A stretch of DNA of 6,406 nucleotides, taken from contig JAITQJ010000258.1 of NCBI GenBank assembly GCA_031288955.1, positions 1-6,406 on the forward strand, written 5' to 3'. The position numbers and the translations under genes are program-made. Origin of the DNA: Planctomycetaceae bacterium. GTDB lineage: Bacteria; Planctomycetota; Planctomycetia; Pirellulales; Thermoguttaceae. This document shows, one piece after another, positions 1-6,071 of the stretch (the stretch's first letter is position 1; each line of letters begins with the position of its first letter). The notes below the pieces were generated by a model that saw nothing but the letters and a program-made list of their open reading frames with translations, was not told the DNA's origin and made no database searches.

Positions 1-341
1 GTGACGCCTTGGTAATCATTGACGATTTTGCCGTCGTTGAAAATTTCGTGCCCCGTATAAAAACCGTCATCAACTACGGCGGCAGTAACGCCTTGTCCGC
101 GGACACCGATTTCGTGCAATGCCGTGGCGCCGGTGGAACGCTTGGAATTCATAACGTTATCGTTGTAGATGGCGTTTTCTATTCCCGGCACCCACATTCG
201 ATAAGTCCCGCGTTCCGCGTCCGGGATACCGGGCTGATCGTAAATCGGCGGGTCTGCCGCCTTGGAGATATTTGATACCAAAATGACGAGCGGCAGAATG
301 AAATACCAAGACAGTTTCCGCAACGTATTTTTTGGTAACAT
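1..341 (-). CDS. Secreted subtilisin-like serine peptidase (S8 family), N-terminal part only
   Basis: This is the first 113 residues of a protein cut by the left window edge; it has no stop in the window. An N-terminal signal peptide is visible: basic start (K4, R8, K9), hydrophobic stretch W12-V22, and a likely cleavage site near SKAAD at residues 26-30. After a linker comes the typical S8 segment around the catalytic aspartate: G-V-R-G-Q-G-V-T-A-A-V-V-D-D-G-F at residues 79-94, with D91 as the probable catalytic Asp, followed by H98 and F101, matching the family pattern VAVVDxG....H..F. The His and Ser of the triad would lie beyond the edge. The protein is probably exported and degrades proteins outside the cytoplasm or at the envelope. 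The ATG start is supported by an AAGGAG site 7 bases upstream. It lies 197 bases downstream of the beta-glucosidase gene on the same strand, so it may have its own promoter. The family call rests on one motif plus the signal peptide. Confidence 0.75.
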   Translation of the reverse strand, partial: MLPKNTLRKLSWYFILPLVILVSNISKAADPPIYDQPGIPDAERGTYRMWVPGIENAIYNDNVMNSKRSTGATALHEIGVRGQGVTAAVVDDGFYTGHEIFNDGKIVNDYQGV

Positions 342-348
342 CCCGTTT

Positions 349-354
349 CTCCTT
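349..354 (-). promoter_or_regulatory. Shine-Dalgarno site of the S8 peptidase gene
   Basis: On the minus strand the sequence reads AAGGAG, 7 bases before the ATG at 341. It is the strongest ribosome binding site in the window and fixes the start of the peptidase gene. Confidence 0.75.
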
Positions 355-461
355 TTGATGGGTCAAAATCCCTAACGAGATATTGAACATTCTCTTCCTA
401 TCATTTTTCACAGAGCAAGGGGACGCTTTTCTATCGACCGGATTACAAGATGGACTTTTAC

Positions 462-476
462 GTTTGTCATACAAAC
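462..476. repeat. Short inverted repeat in the bglX to S8-peptidase gap
   Basis: GTTTGT-CAT-ACAAAC is a perfect inverted repeat with 6-base arms and a 3-base loop, in the 197-base gap (342-538) between the beta-glucosidase stop and the peptidase start. No run of T follows on the minus strand, so it is not a standard intrinsic terminator; it could be an operator or chance. The same gap also holds a tandem GTTATAC (8-base period, minus strand, about 495-512). No convincing promoter boxes were seen in the gap. Confidence 0.3.
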
Positions 477-538
477 CCTCAATTTCCCCAAACCGGTATA
501 ACCGTATAACGTTTTTCGCAATGCGGTACGGCAGAACA

Positions 539-2758
539 TTACTCTGCCGTTAATTTCCCGCTTACGCCTTCGGCACTGTTCGGACCAATCCAAACCTGCA
601 ATTCACCCTGCGCATTATGTTTGCCGTCAGCATTGTCATAATACGTCAAGTCGTCCGCCGATAACACAAACTCAATCCGCTGCGCCGCTCCAGCCTTGAT
701 TGCCGTCCGCTTGAAGCCCTTCAACTCCTTCACCGGACGCGTTATCACTCCCACCTTGTCCCGAACGTAAAACTGAACTATCTCCGTCCCGTCCCGCTCT
801 CCCGTATTTGTTACCGTACAGCCGACTGTTACCGAACCGCCGGACGGCAACTTGTCCGCCGATAACGTCAGGTTATCGTAACGGTATTGCGTGTAAGACA
901 AGCCAAACCCAAACGGAAACAACGGGTCTCTGCCGGCATCTAAATAACAACTGACATTTCCCTGTGAAGCCTGCACCGCCTCCAACGGCAAATCCTCCAG
1001 TTGCGCGGTACGCTGTGCCGGTCGTCCCGTATTTTTATGGTTGTAATGTATCGGCGTTTGTCCGACCGATAACGGATACGAAACCGGCAACTTGCCCGTC
1101 GGAACGGCTTTGCCGAAGAGCAACTCGGCTAACGCTTCGCCGCCCATCGTGCCGGGGTGAAACGATAACAGTACCGCAGTTGCATTGCTGATTTCGCCGC
1201 GGATTTCGATTGCCCTGCCGGACATAATGACCAGCACGACCGGCTTGCCCGTTTGAGCAATCAGCGCAAATAAATCTTTCTGCGCACCCGGCAGCGAAAT
1301 GTCCGCCCGGCTATGTGCTTCGCCGGAAAGCGACGCTTCCTCGCCGGCAAAAAACAACACAACATCGCTCTTCTGCGCTGCCGATATTGCCTGTATAAAA
1401 CCGCTGCGTTCTCTGTCCCGGCTGTACTTCAAGCCCGGCGCATAATTGATTTGTACCGGCTCTGCTGCCAGCCGTCTCAACGCCGCAAGCGGTGTAACGG
1501 TATGTTCCTTTTCGCCGTCCATCACCCAGGTACCGAGTTGGTCAAACGGCGCATCCGCCATCGGACCAATGACCGCTATCGACTTAATGTCCTTGCGCAG
1601 CGGCAGCACATTGTCCTTGTTTTTCAGCAGTACCGCACTTTGCAGAGCGGCTTCCTTGGCGGCGGCTAAATGTTCCGCTGCATAAAACGGGGACGGTTTC
1701 GCCGTGTCAATATACGGATTTTCAAAGAGTCCGAGTTGCTCTTTCAGTTGCAGCACCCGCCGTACGGCTTCGGTTAAATGTTCCCTTTTCACCTTGCCGT
1801 CCCGGTAGAGTTTCGCCAGATTTGGAAAATAGGCGTGTCCTTCCATATCCATATCAACGCCTGCCGACAGTGCCTTTGCCGCTGCATCGGCAAGGTCTTC
1901 GGCAACACCGTGCGGCACCAGTTCGGCAACGCTTGCCCAATCGCTGACCGCAAGACCGTTGTACTTCCAGTCTTCCCGCAGGATTTTTCGTAACAAATAC
2001 TCATTAGCGGAATTCGGAACACCGTTAATTTCATTGAACGAAACCATCACGGTTGCAGCACCGGCTTGAATGGACGCAAGGAACGGCGGCAGATAAATGT
2101 TGCGCAGTTGTTCCGTTGAAATTTGCGTTGAATTGTAATCCAGTCCGCCTTCGGCGGCACCATAACCGGCAAAATGTTTTACGCAGGCGGCAAGCGATTG
2201 CGGCGATTTAAGATTTTCACCTTGAAACCCGCGTACCATTGCCGCTGCCAAAACGGATGCCAGATACGGGTCTTCGCCGAGCGATTCGGCGATGCGTCCC
2301 CATCGGTTGTCACGGCTGATGTCAACCATCGGGGCAAAAGTCCAGCGGATTCCAACCGAAGATGCTTCGAGGGCGGCAATTTTAGCACCTTGCCGGACAA
2401 TGTCGGGATTCCAGGCTGCCGCTTGTCCCAGCGGAATGGGAAAAACCGTTTTGAAACCGTGAATAACATCCCGCGCAAAAACGAGCGGAATGTGCAGCCG
2501 GGACTCTTCGACGGCAATTTTTTGCAGAGCGTTAACTGTATTCGGATTGATTTCGTTGAGAATAGAACCGAGACCGCTTTTACCTTTAATTTGAGCAACG
2601 ACTGCCGGGTCGAGACCTTTGCTGTCTAATTGTTCGAGTTGCCCTATCATTTCGTCAACGGTCATTTGTTTGAGCAGGGCATCAACACGTGCCTCATCAG
2701 CAAAAGCAGCGGCACACAGGACGGCAAAAAAAACGGCGGACACAAGGAGTTTCATCAT
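539..2758 (-). CDS. bglX: Secreted beta-glucosidase, glycoside hydrolase family 3 (BglX type)
   Basis: This 739-residue protein is close to the usual length of periplasmic BglX (about 765). It releases terminal beta-linked glucose, or related sugars, from oligosaccharides. A signal peptide covers residues 1-20 (hydrophobic core L4-A19, cleavage likely after AFA). The GH3 N-terminal barrel spans about 25-345, with FARDVIHG (94-101), RWGRIAESLGEDPYL (152-166), KHF (194-196) and the nucleophile segment LAVSDWAS, D273 being the expected catalytic nucleophile. The GH3 C-terminal domain runs about 370-620; GEEASLSGEAHSRADISLPG (472-491) contains the candidate acid/base, probably E480. A fibronectin type III-like domain ends the protein (about 655-728, including GTEIVQFYVRD and PVKELKGFKR). 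Two ATGs lie in tandem; the first is 7 bases from a GAGG site. It follows uvrA by 34 bases and may be co-transcribed with it. The family is certain; the exact sugar and linkage specificity cannot be read from the sequence. Confidence 0.95.
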   Translation of the reverse strand: MMKLLVSAVFFAVLCAAAFADEARVDALLKQMTVDEMIGQLEQLDSKGLDPAVVAQIKGKSGLGSILNEINPNTVNALQKIAVEESRLHIPLVFARDVIHGFKTVFPIPLGQAAAWNPDIVRQGAKIAALEASSVGIRWTFAPMVDISRDNRWGRIAESLGEDPYLASVLAAAMVRGFQGENLKSPQSLAACVKHFAGYGAAEGGLDYNSTQISTEQLRNIYLPPFLASIQAGAATVMVSFNEINGVPNSANEYLLRKILREDWKYNGLAVSDWASVAELVPHGVAEDLADAAAKALSAGVDMDMEGHAYFPNLAKLYRDGKVKREHLTEAVRRVLQLKEQLGLFENPYIDTAKPSPFYAAEHLAAAKEAALQSAVLLKNKDNVLPLRKDIKSIAVIGPMADAPFDQLGTWVMDGEKEHTVTPLAALRRLAAEPVQINYAPGLKYSRDRERSGFIQAISAAQKSDVVLFFAGEEASLSGEAHSRADISLPGAQKDLFALIAQTGKPVVLVIMSGRAIEIRGEISNATAVLLSFHPGTMGGEALAELLFGKAVPTGKLPVSYPLSVGQTPIHYNHKNTGRPAQRTAQLEDLPLEAVQASQGNVSCYLDAGRDPLFPFGFGLSYTQYRYDNLTLSADKLPSGGSVTVGCTVTNTGERDGTEIVQFYVRDKVGVITRPVKELKGFKRTAIKAGAAQRIEFVLSADDLTYYDNADGKHNAQGELQVWIGPNSAEGVSGKLTAE

Positions 2759-2765
2759 TATTTAA

Positions 2766-2769
2766 CCTC
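2766..2769 (-). promoter_or_regulatory. Ribosome binding site of bglX
   Basis: GAGG on the minus strand, 7 bases before the first of two tandem ATG codons (2758) and 10 before the second (2755). It lies inside the 34-base gap after the uvrA stop, which supports independent re-initiation on a shared transcript. Spacing slightly favours the first ATG. Confidence 0.55.
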
Positions 2770-2792
2770 GGCACCGGCGGTGCGGGATTCGA

Positions 2793-5318
2793 TTAGAGTT
2801 TCGGTCCTGATTTTACCGGAAAACCGCCGTGATGACAATCGTTGATAAGGTGTCCTCCCTTTTTTCCGCCGGCGGGACCGAGTTCGATGATATAATCCGC
2901 ACTCCGTATGACATCTGTGTTGTGTTCAATGACGATGACCGTGTTACCGCGCTGCACTAAACCAACAAGTACATCTAAAAGCCGCCGAACATCCGTACGG
3001 TGCAAGCCCGCCGTCGGTTCATCTAATACATAAAGCGTCTTACCGGTTTCGGTTTTCGCTAACTCTGCTGCCAATTTTACCCGCTGTGCCTCGCCGCCGG
3101 ATAACTGCGATGACGGCTGTCCCAGCGTCAAATAACCGAGACCGATTTGCTGAAAACTCCGCAATAATCGGCTTATCGTTTGAAAATTCGCAAAAAACTC
3201 CGCCGCCGCATCAATCGTCATATTAAGAACATCGGCTATCGATTTGCCCCGATACCTGACCGTAAGCGTCTGCCGGTTAAAACGCATACCGTTACAAACC
3301 GGACAAAGAAATTGCGAATTAAAAATGGAGAATGGAGAATCCGTATTTGAATCCGAAACGTCATCCTGTCTGTTTTCTGTTTTAATCCTCCACTCTCCAT
3401 TTTCCATTATCAGTTCCCCTCGCCCGCGGCAATGTTCACAGCGTCCGCCTGGATTGTTGAAACTGAAGCGGCTCGCTCTATAGCCCCGGCGTTTTGCGTC
3501 CCGTGTTTCGGCAAACAACTGCCGGATTTCGCCGAACACACCGCAGTACGTAGCAGCATTCCCCCGCCCGCTGCGTCCCAGCGGCGATTGGTCTATCACA
3601 ACGAGTTTGTCCAACTGTTTGTCCGGCACAGTTAAAATTCCCTCTGGACGGCGGCGGCTTTTACCGTGCTGCAAATAATCTTTGACAAGCGGTACAAGTG
3701 TTTCGTTGACAAGCGTACTTTTACCGCTGCCGCTCACGCCGGTTACGCCTATTAGTTTTTGTAACGGAAACGATACCGTCAAATCTTTCAGATTATTAAG
3801 CGAAGCGTTATGAACGGTCAACAGCGGGAGTTGAGAATTCGTGTTTGAATCAAAAGCGTTACCTTGTCTGTTTTCTGCTTCAATTATCCATTCATTTTTC
3901 CCTTCGTAAACGATTTTTCCGCCGAATTTGCCCGCACCGGGACCGATTTCAATGACGTAATCCGCTGCGCTGATAATGGTGTCGTCGTGTTCGACAACGA
4001 TAACCGTATTGCCTTGCTCTCTCAAGGTGTGCAAACATTCTATCAAACGCTTATTATCTACCGGATGCAAACCGATAGACGGCTCGTCAAGAATATAACA
4101 AACGCCTGTTAAGCCGCTGCCCAATGCTGTTGCCAATCGAACCCGCTGATATTCTCCGCCGCTTAACGTGTCCGCCTGCCGGTTAAGCGTCAGATAGTCC
4201 AAACCGATGCCGTTCAAAAAACGCAAACGATGCAATATCTGTTCCAAAAGCGGTTCGGCAATAGCGTGCTGCTCTTCCGGCAGCGTTAACGTTTGAAAAA
4301 AAACCAACGCTTCGTCAAGCGTCAGCGCACCAATGTCTTCGAGACGTTTATCCGCAACGGTAACGTACCGTGCTTCACGCCGCAGCCGCGAACCATTACA
4401 TTCAGCACAGCCTGTTCCGCCGCAGGCTTCGCAAGCACCGTACGGACTGTTGAAACTGAATGTCCGCGGTTCAAGTTCCTGATAACTAATCTGACACGCT
4501 GCACAGGCATATCGGGTACTGAATGGTATATCCTGCCAAACATTCTTCTCCTTCTCATTGCAAACGATGACGCTGCCGCTGCTTTCTTTGAGAGCCAGTT
4601 GCAGTGATTCCCAAAGCCGCTCACGGATACTGTCTTTGATAACAAGCCGGTCAACAACGACCTCAATACGATGCGGTTTCGTGTCATCGATTTGCGGCAG
4701 CGGTTCGAGGTCAATCAATTCTCCGTCAATGCGGCAGCGGACAAAGCCTGCCTTGACATAATGCGTTAAGGGAGGTGCAATTCCTTCCTGAAGTATCGGT
4801 GCGAGCAGCATTAAGCGGCTGCCTTCGGGCAGACGCAGTACGGCATTGAGTATTTGCTGTATCGATTGACGGTGAATTTCTTGTCCGCATTGACAGCAAT
4901 GTGCCGTCCCGCATCGGGCATAAAGCAGCCGCAGGTAATCATAGACTTCGGTCAGCGTAGCAACGGTACTTCGCTTGCTGGGTGTTCGTCCGCGTTGGTC
5001 AACAGCAACTGTCGGCGGCAGACCGGTAATAGAGTCGGCATCTGGACGGCGTAATTGTTTTAACAGACGGCGGGTATCAAATGACAAAGATTCGATAAAT
5101 TGCCGCTGCCCTTCAGCAAAGACGGTATCAAAGGCGAGCGAACTCTTTCCGCTGCCGCTCGGTCCCGTAACGGCAGTCAGTTGACCTCTGGGTATTTGCA
5201 GCGAGATGTTCTGAAGGTTATGTTCCCTCGCCCCGACAATACTGATAGACGGTACGACGCTATTTTTCTGTTTCTGCCGGCTGTTTTTTTGCAGCGGCTT
5301 TTCGGTTTTGCAAATCAA
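2793..5318 (-). CDS. uvrA: Compact UvrA-like excinuclease ABC subunit A with two in-frame palindromic inserts
   Basis: UvrA is the DNA-binding ABC-type ATPase that finds damage and loads UvrB in nucleotide excision repair. Both ABC halves look intact: Walker A GPSGSGKSS (52-60), signature LSGGE (385-389) and Walker B YILDEP (408-413); then GVSGSGKST (527-535), LSGGEAQR (739-746) and LYVLDEPTAGLH (762-773). The UvrB-binding domain is present (about 135-265, with RCRIDGE and HRIEVVVDRLVIKDSIRER). Zinc pairs are C272/C275, C296/C299, C304/C307, C627/C630 and C672/C675. At 841 residues it is about 100 shorter than canonical UvrA (about 940), because C299 is followed almost at once by CAECNGSRLRREA, so the insertion domain is missing. 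The C-terminus is also short and divergent after GPAGGKKGG. Palindromic DNA is read through in the linker (about 474-495) and in the C-terminal zinc hairpin (about 638-668). The first usable start is TTG at 5318, overlapping the lipoprotein gene; no ATG or GTG precedes the conserved start ISIVGAREHNL. Repair activity is not proven; it may be a paralogue. Confidence 0.93.
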   Translation of the reverse strand: MICKTEKPLQKNSRQKQKNSVVPSISIVGAREHNLQNISLQIPRGQLTAVTGPSGSGKSSLAFDTVFAEGQRQFIESLSFDTRRLLKQLRRPDADSITGLPPTVAVDQRGRTPSKRSTVATLTEVYDYLRLLYARCGTAHCCQCGQEIHRQSIQQILNAVLRLPEGSRLMLLAPILQEGIAPPLTHYVKAGFVRCRIDGELIDLEPLPQIDDTKPHRIEVVVDRLVIKDSIRERLWESLQLALKESSGSVIVCNEKEKNVWQDIPFSTRYACAACQISYQELEPRTFSFNSPYGACEACGGTGCAECNGSRLRREARYVTVADKRLEDIGALTLDEALVFFQTLTLPEEQHAIAEPLLEQILHRLRFLNGIGLDYLTLNRQADTLSGGEYQRVRLATALGSGLTGVCYILDEPSIGLHPVDNKRLIECLHTLREQGNTVIVVEHDDTIISAADYVIEIGPGAGKFGGKIVYEGKNEWIIEAENRQGNAFDSNTNSQLPLLTVHNASLNNLKDLTVSFPLQKLIGVTGVSGSGKSTLVNETLVPLVKDYLQHGKSRRRPEGILTVPDKQLDKLVVIDQSPLGRSGRGNAATYCGVFGEIRQLFAETRDAKRRGYRASRFSFNNPGGRCEHCRGRGELIMENGEWRIKTENRQDDVSDSNTDSPFSIFNSQFLCPVCNGMRFNRQTLTVRYRGKSIADVLNMTIDAAAEFFANFQTISRLLRSFQQIGLGYLTLGQPSSQLSGGEAQRVKLAAELAKTETGKTLYVLDEPTAGLHRTDVRRLLDVLVGLVQRGNTVIVIEHNTDVIRSADYIIELGPAGGKKGGHLINDCHHGGFPVKSGPKL
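3322..3403. repeat. Palindromic element copy A, in frame inside uvrA (zinc-finger hairpin)
   Basis: The arms are 3322-3340 and 3385-3403 (19 bases, 17 matching), with a 44-base loop. On the minus-strand mRNA both mismatches become G-U wobbles, so the whole stem could pair. The left arm has a 7-base period (AATGGAG repeated). The core from 3337 to 3386 matches the second copy (from 3835) at 40 of 50 positions without a gap. Read in the uvrA frame it gives a peptide with E-W-R-I, E-N-R-Q, D-S-N-T-D-S and S-P-F-S-I-F-N. It lies between C630 and C672 of UvrA. The exact insertion ends cannot be set without an uninterrupted relative. Confidence 0.8.
3828..3893. repeat. Palindromic element copy B, in frame inside uvrA (inter-domain linker)
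   Basis: This is a second, more decayed copy of the element at 3322-3403. The arms are 3828-3839 and 3882-3893, matching at 9 of 12 positions. It shares with copy A the block TGTCTGTTTTCTG and 40 of 50 core bases. It is read in the same uvrA frame and orientation, giving N-E-W-I-I, E-N-R-Q, D-S-N-T-N-S. It falls between the end of ABC half I (GGKIVYEG, to residue 473) and the start of half II (LLTVHNASLNNLKDL), where UvrA proteins have a variable linker. Confidence 0.75.
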
Positions 5319-5754
5319 ATGTGAATTCTTTGTCGGAAAAATAACTGATTTCGATTTTCAGGTCTGACCAATCCGCTTTCGTGTATTTTTCCGGCACGAT
5401 ACTGACGGTGTGCGGTTTAACGTTGATACCTTTCGCTTTCAGGGCGGCAATTTTTTCGTCGGAGGGTTTGCCGTTTTTTCCCCAATCTTCTGTCTGCTTG
5501 GTTAACGTTACCGTGTATTTACCGGCATACACGCCGTCGCCCGTACCGGACTTGAACGTGACGGTTCCATCAGTACCGGTTTTTCCGTTTGCCGGATGCT
5601 GTTCGGTCTGACTGTTGTCAGGCACGAGACTGACACCGGCAGCATCAAGCGGCTTGCCGTCGAGCGTGAAAGTCATCTTAACAGGAAAAGGACCGCCGCA
5701 GCCTGTAAAAGAGCCGAGAACAGAAAGGATCACCAAACAAACAATGAGTCGCAT
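5260..5754 (-). CDS. Small envelope lipoprotein with a transthyretin/carboxypeptidase-regulatory-like fold
   Basis: This 164-residue protein starts at an ATG followed by a lipoprotein signal: hydrophobic L3-G14, then S-F-T-G-C with C19 as the probable lipidated cysteine (the -3 residue is F, slightly off the usual lipobox). The mature part carries the pattern FTLDGKPLDAAGVSLVPD (29-46), TGTDGTVTF (59-67), GVYAGKYTVTLTK (74-86), VPEKYTKADWSDLKIEI and a final FTFDL, a beta-sandwich type widespread in planctomycete lipoproteins and usually left without a function. It ends in a charged tail (KAAAKKQPAETEK). The reading frame is open upstream to an ATG at 6015, but that extension is read from tandem-repeat DNA and contains no conserved sequence, so 5754 is preferred; it also places the gene 34 bases after a promoter-like -10 box. 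No clear Shine-Dalgarno site is present. Its 3' end overlaps uvrA by 59 bases. Role unknown; probably attached to a membrane, facing outward. Confidence 0.8.
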   Translation of the reverse strand: MRLIVCLVILSVLGSFTGCGGPFPVKMTFTLDGKPLDAAGVSLVPDNSQTEQHPANGKTGTDGTVTFKSGTGDGVYAGKYTVTLTKQTEDWGKNGKPSDEKIAALKAKGINVKPHTVSIVPEKYTKADWSDLKIEISYFSDKEFTFDLQNRKAAAKKQPAETEK

Positions 5755-5787
5755 AGTTTTAGTAGGGAAAAGACATTGATACGGCAG

Positions 5788-5816
5788 ATTGTACCAACAC
5801 CCGTGCAGCATTGCAA
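5788..5816 (-). promoter_or_regulatory. Putative sigma-70-type promoter for the lipoprotein-uvrA-bglX group
   Basis: On the minus strand: TTGCAA (-35, 5811-5816, 4 of 6 consensus), a 17-base spacer, and TACAAT (-10, 5788-5793, 5 of 6). Transcription would begin near 5781, giving a leader of about 27 bases before the lipoprotein ATG. Spacing and position are right; there is no experimental support. Confidence 0.5.
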
Positions 5817-5905
5817 GCAAAACGGCGGTATCCGCTCTTGCAACTGCCGCTACCGGTTGTATAATGACTTTATGGAGCGAATAGCGTGGCATCCGGCATT
5901 TGTTA

Positions 5906-5960
5906 AGAATGAACAATGCAGAATGAATAGTCAGAATGAATAATGCAGAATGAATAATGA
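5906..5960. repeat. Imperfect tandem repeat, four units of 13-14 bases
   Basis: The units are AGAATGAACAATGC (5906-5919), AGAATGAATAGTC (5920-5932), AGAATGAATAATGC (5933-5946) and AGAATGAATAATGA (5947-5960). Each 14-mer is two related 7-mers, the same period seen in the palindrome arms. The last unit is also the outer part of the palindrome's left arm. On the minus strand the array reads through as repeated IHSALFIL, which artificially extends the lipoprotein reading frame. Confidence 0.85.
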
Positions 5961-6032
5961 ATAATGAGGGAAAACGGATACCGCAATGGTGTTGGCGTGT
6001 GTCCCCATTATTCATTATTCATTATTCATTCT
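5947..6032. repeat. Large palindrome with 21-base perfect arms (element copy C, different centre)
   Basis: The arms are 5947-5967 and 6012-6032, perfectly complementary over 21 bases and built from the heptamer TGAATAA; the loop is 44 bases (5968-6011), the same size as in copy A. Because of the heptamer period, a shifted register can also pair the GGG/CCC next to the arms. The loop sequence is not visibly related to the uvrA copies, so this may be a relative with an exchanged centre or an independent heptamer palindrome. It lies immediately before the truncated Rpn-like gene. Confidence 0.85.
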
Positions 6033-6071
6033 TTATGACCGTTTTACGATTTGGGACTACCATAAAACACA

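Larger units (their letters stand above)
5755..6071. other. 317-base divergent intergenic region with promoter and palindromic repeats
   Basis: This is the stretch between the leftward lipoprotein gene and the rightward Rpn-like fragment. It holds the putative lipoprotein promoter (5788-5816), about 90 bases with nothing recognisable (5817-5905), a 13/14-base tandem repeat (5906-5960) and a large palindrome (5947-6032). Bases 6033-6071 look neither like a promoter nor like the missing N-terminus of the nuclease. No RNA gene was recognised. Confidence 0.6.

Noticed and set aside
462..476. The inverted repeat GTTTGT-CAT-ACAAAC as a terminator after bglX.
   Set aside because: The arms are only 6 bases and AT-rich, and no T-run follows on the minus strand; listed only as an inverted repeat.
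2174..2629. A 151-codon plus-strand open frame opposite bglX, and other long antisense frames over bglX and uvrA.
   Set aside because: They lie wholly opposite strongly conserved coding sequence and their translations show no recognisable motif, so they are shadows.
2771..2783. GCACC-GGC-GGTGC hairpin in the uvrA to bglX gap.
   Set aside because: A 5-base stem without a T-run, next to the bglX ribosome site; too short to support a regulatory claim.
2793..2875. An A-AAA-AAG heptamer in the zero frame near the uvrA 3' end, the classic slippery sequence for -1 frameshifting, which could add a different tail.
   Set aside because: Neither shifted frame restores the usual UvrA C-terminal sequence, no clear stimulating hairpin follows, and the heptamer is short enough to occur by chance in the GGKKGG codons.
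5906..6032. Tandem and inverted repeats as a CRISPR array or an intrinsic terminator.
   Set aside because: The units are 13-14 bases with no spacers, and no cas genes are seen. The palindrome lies between divergent genes, upstream of both, so it does not end either one.
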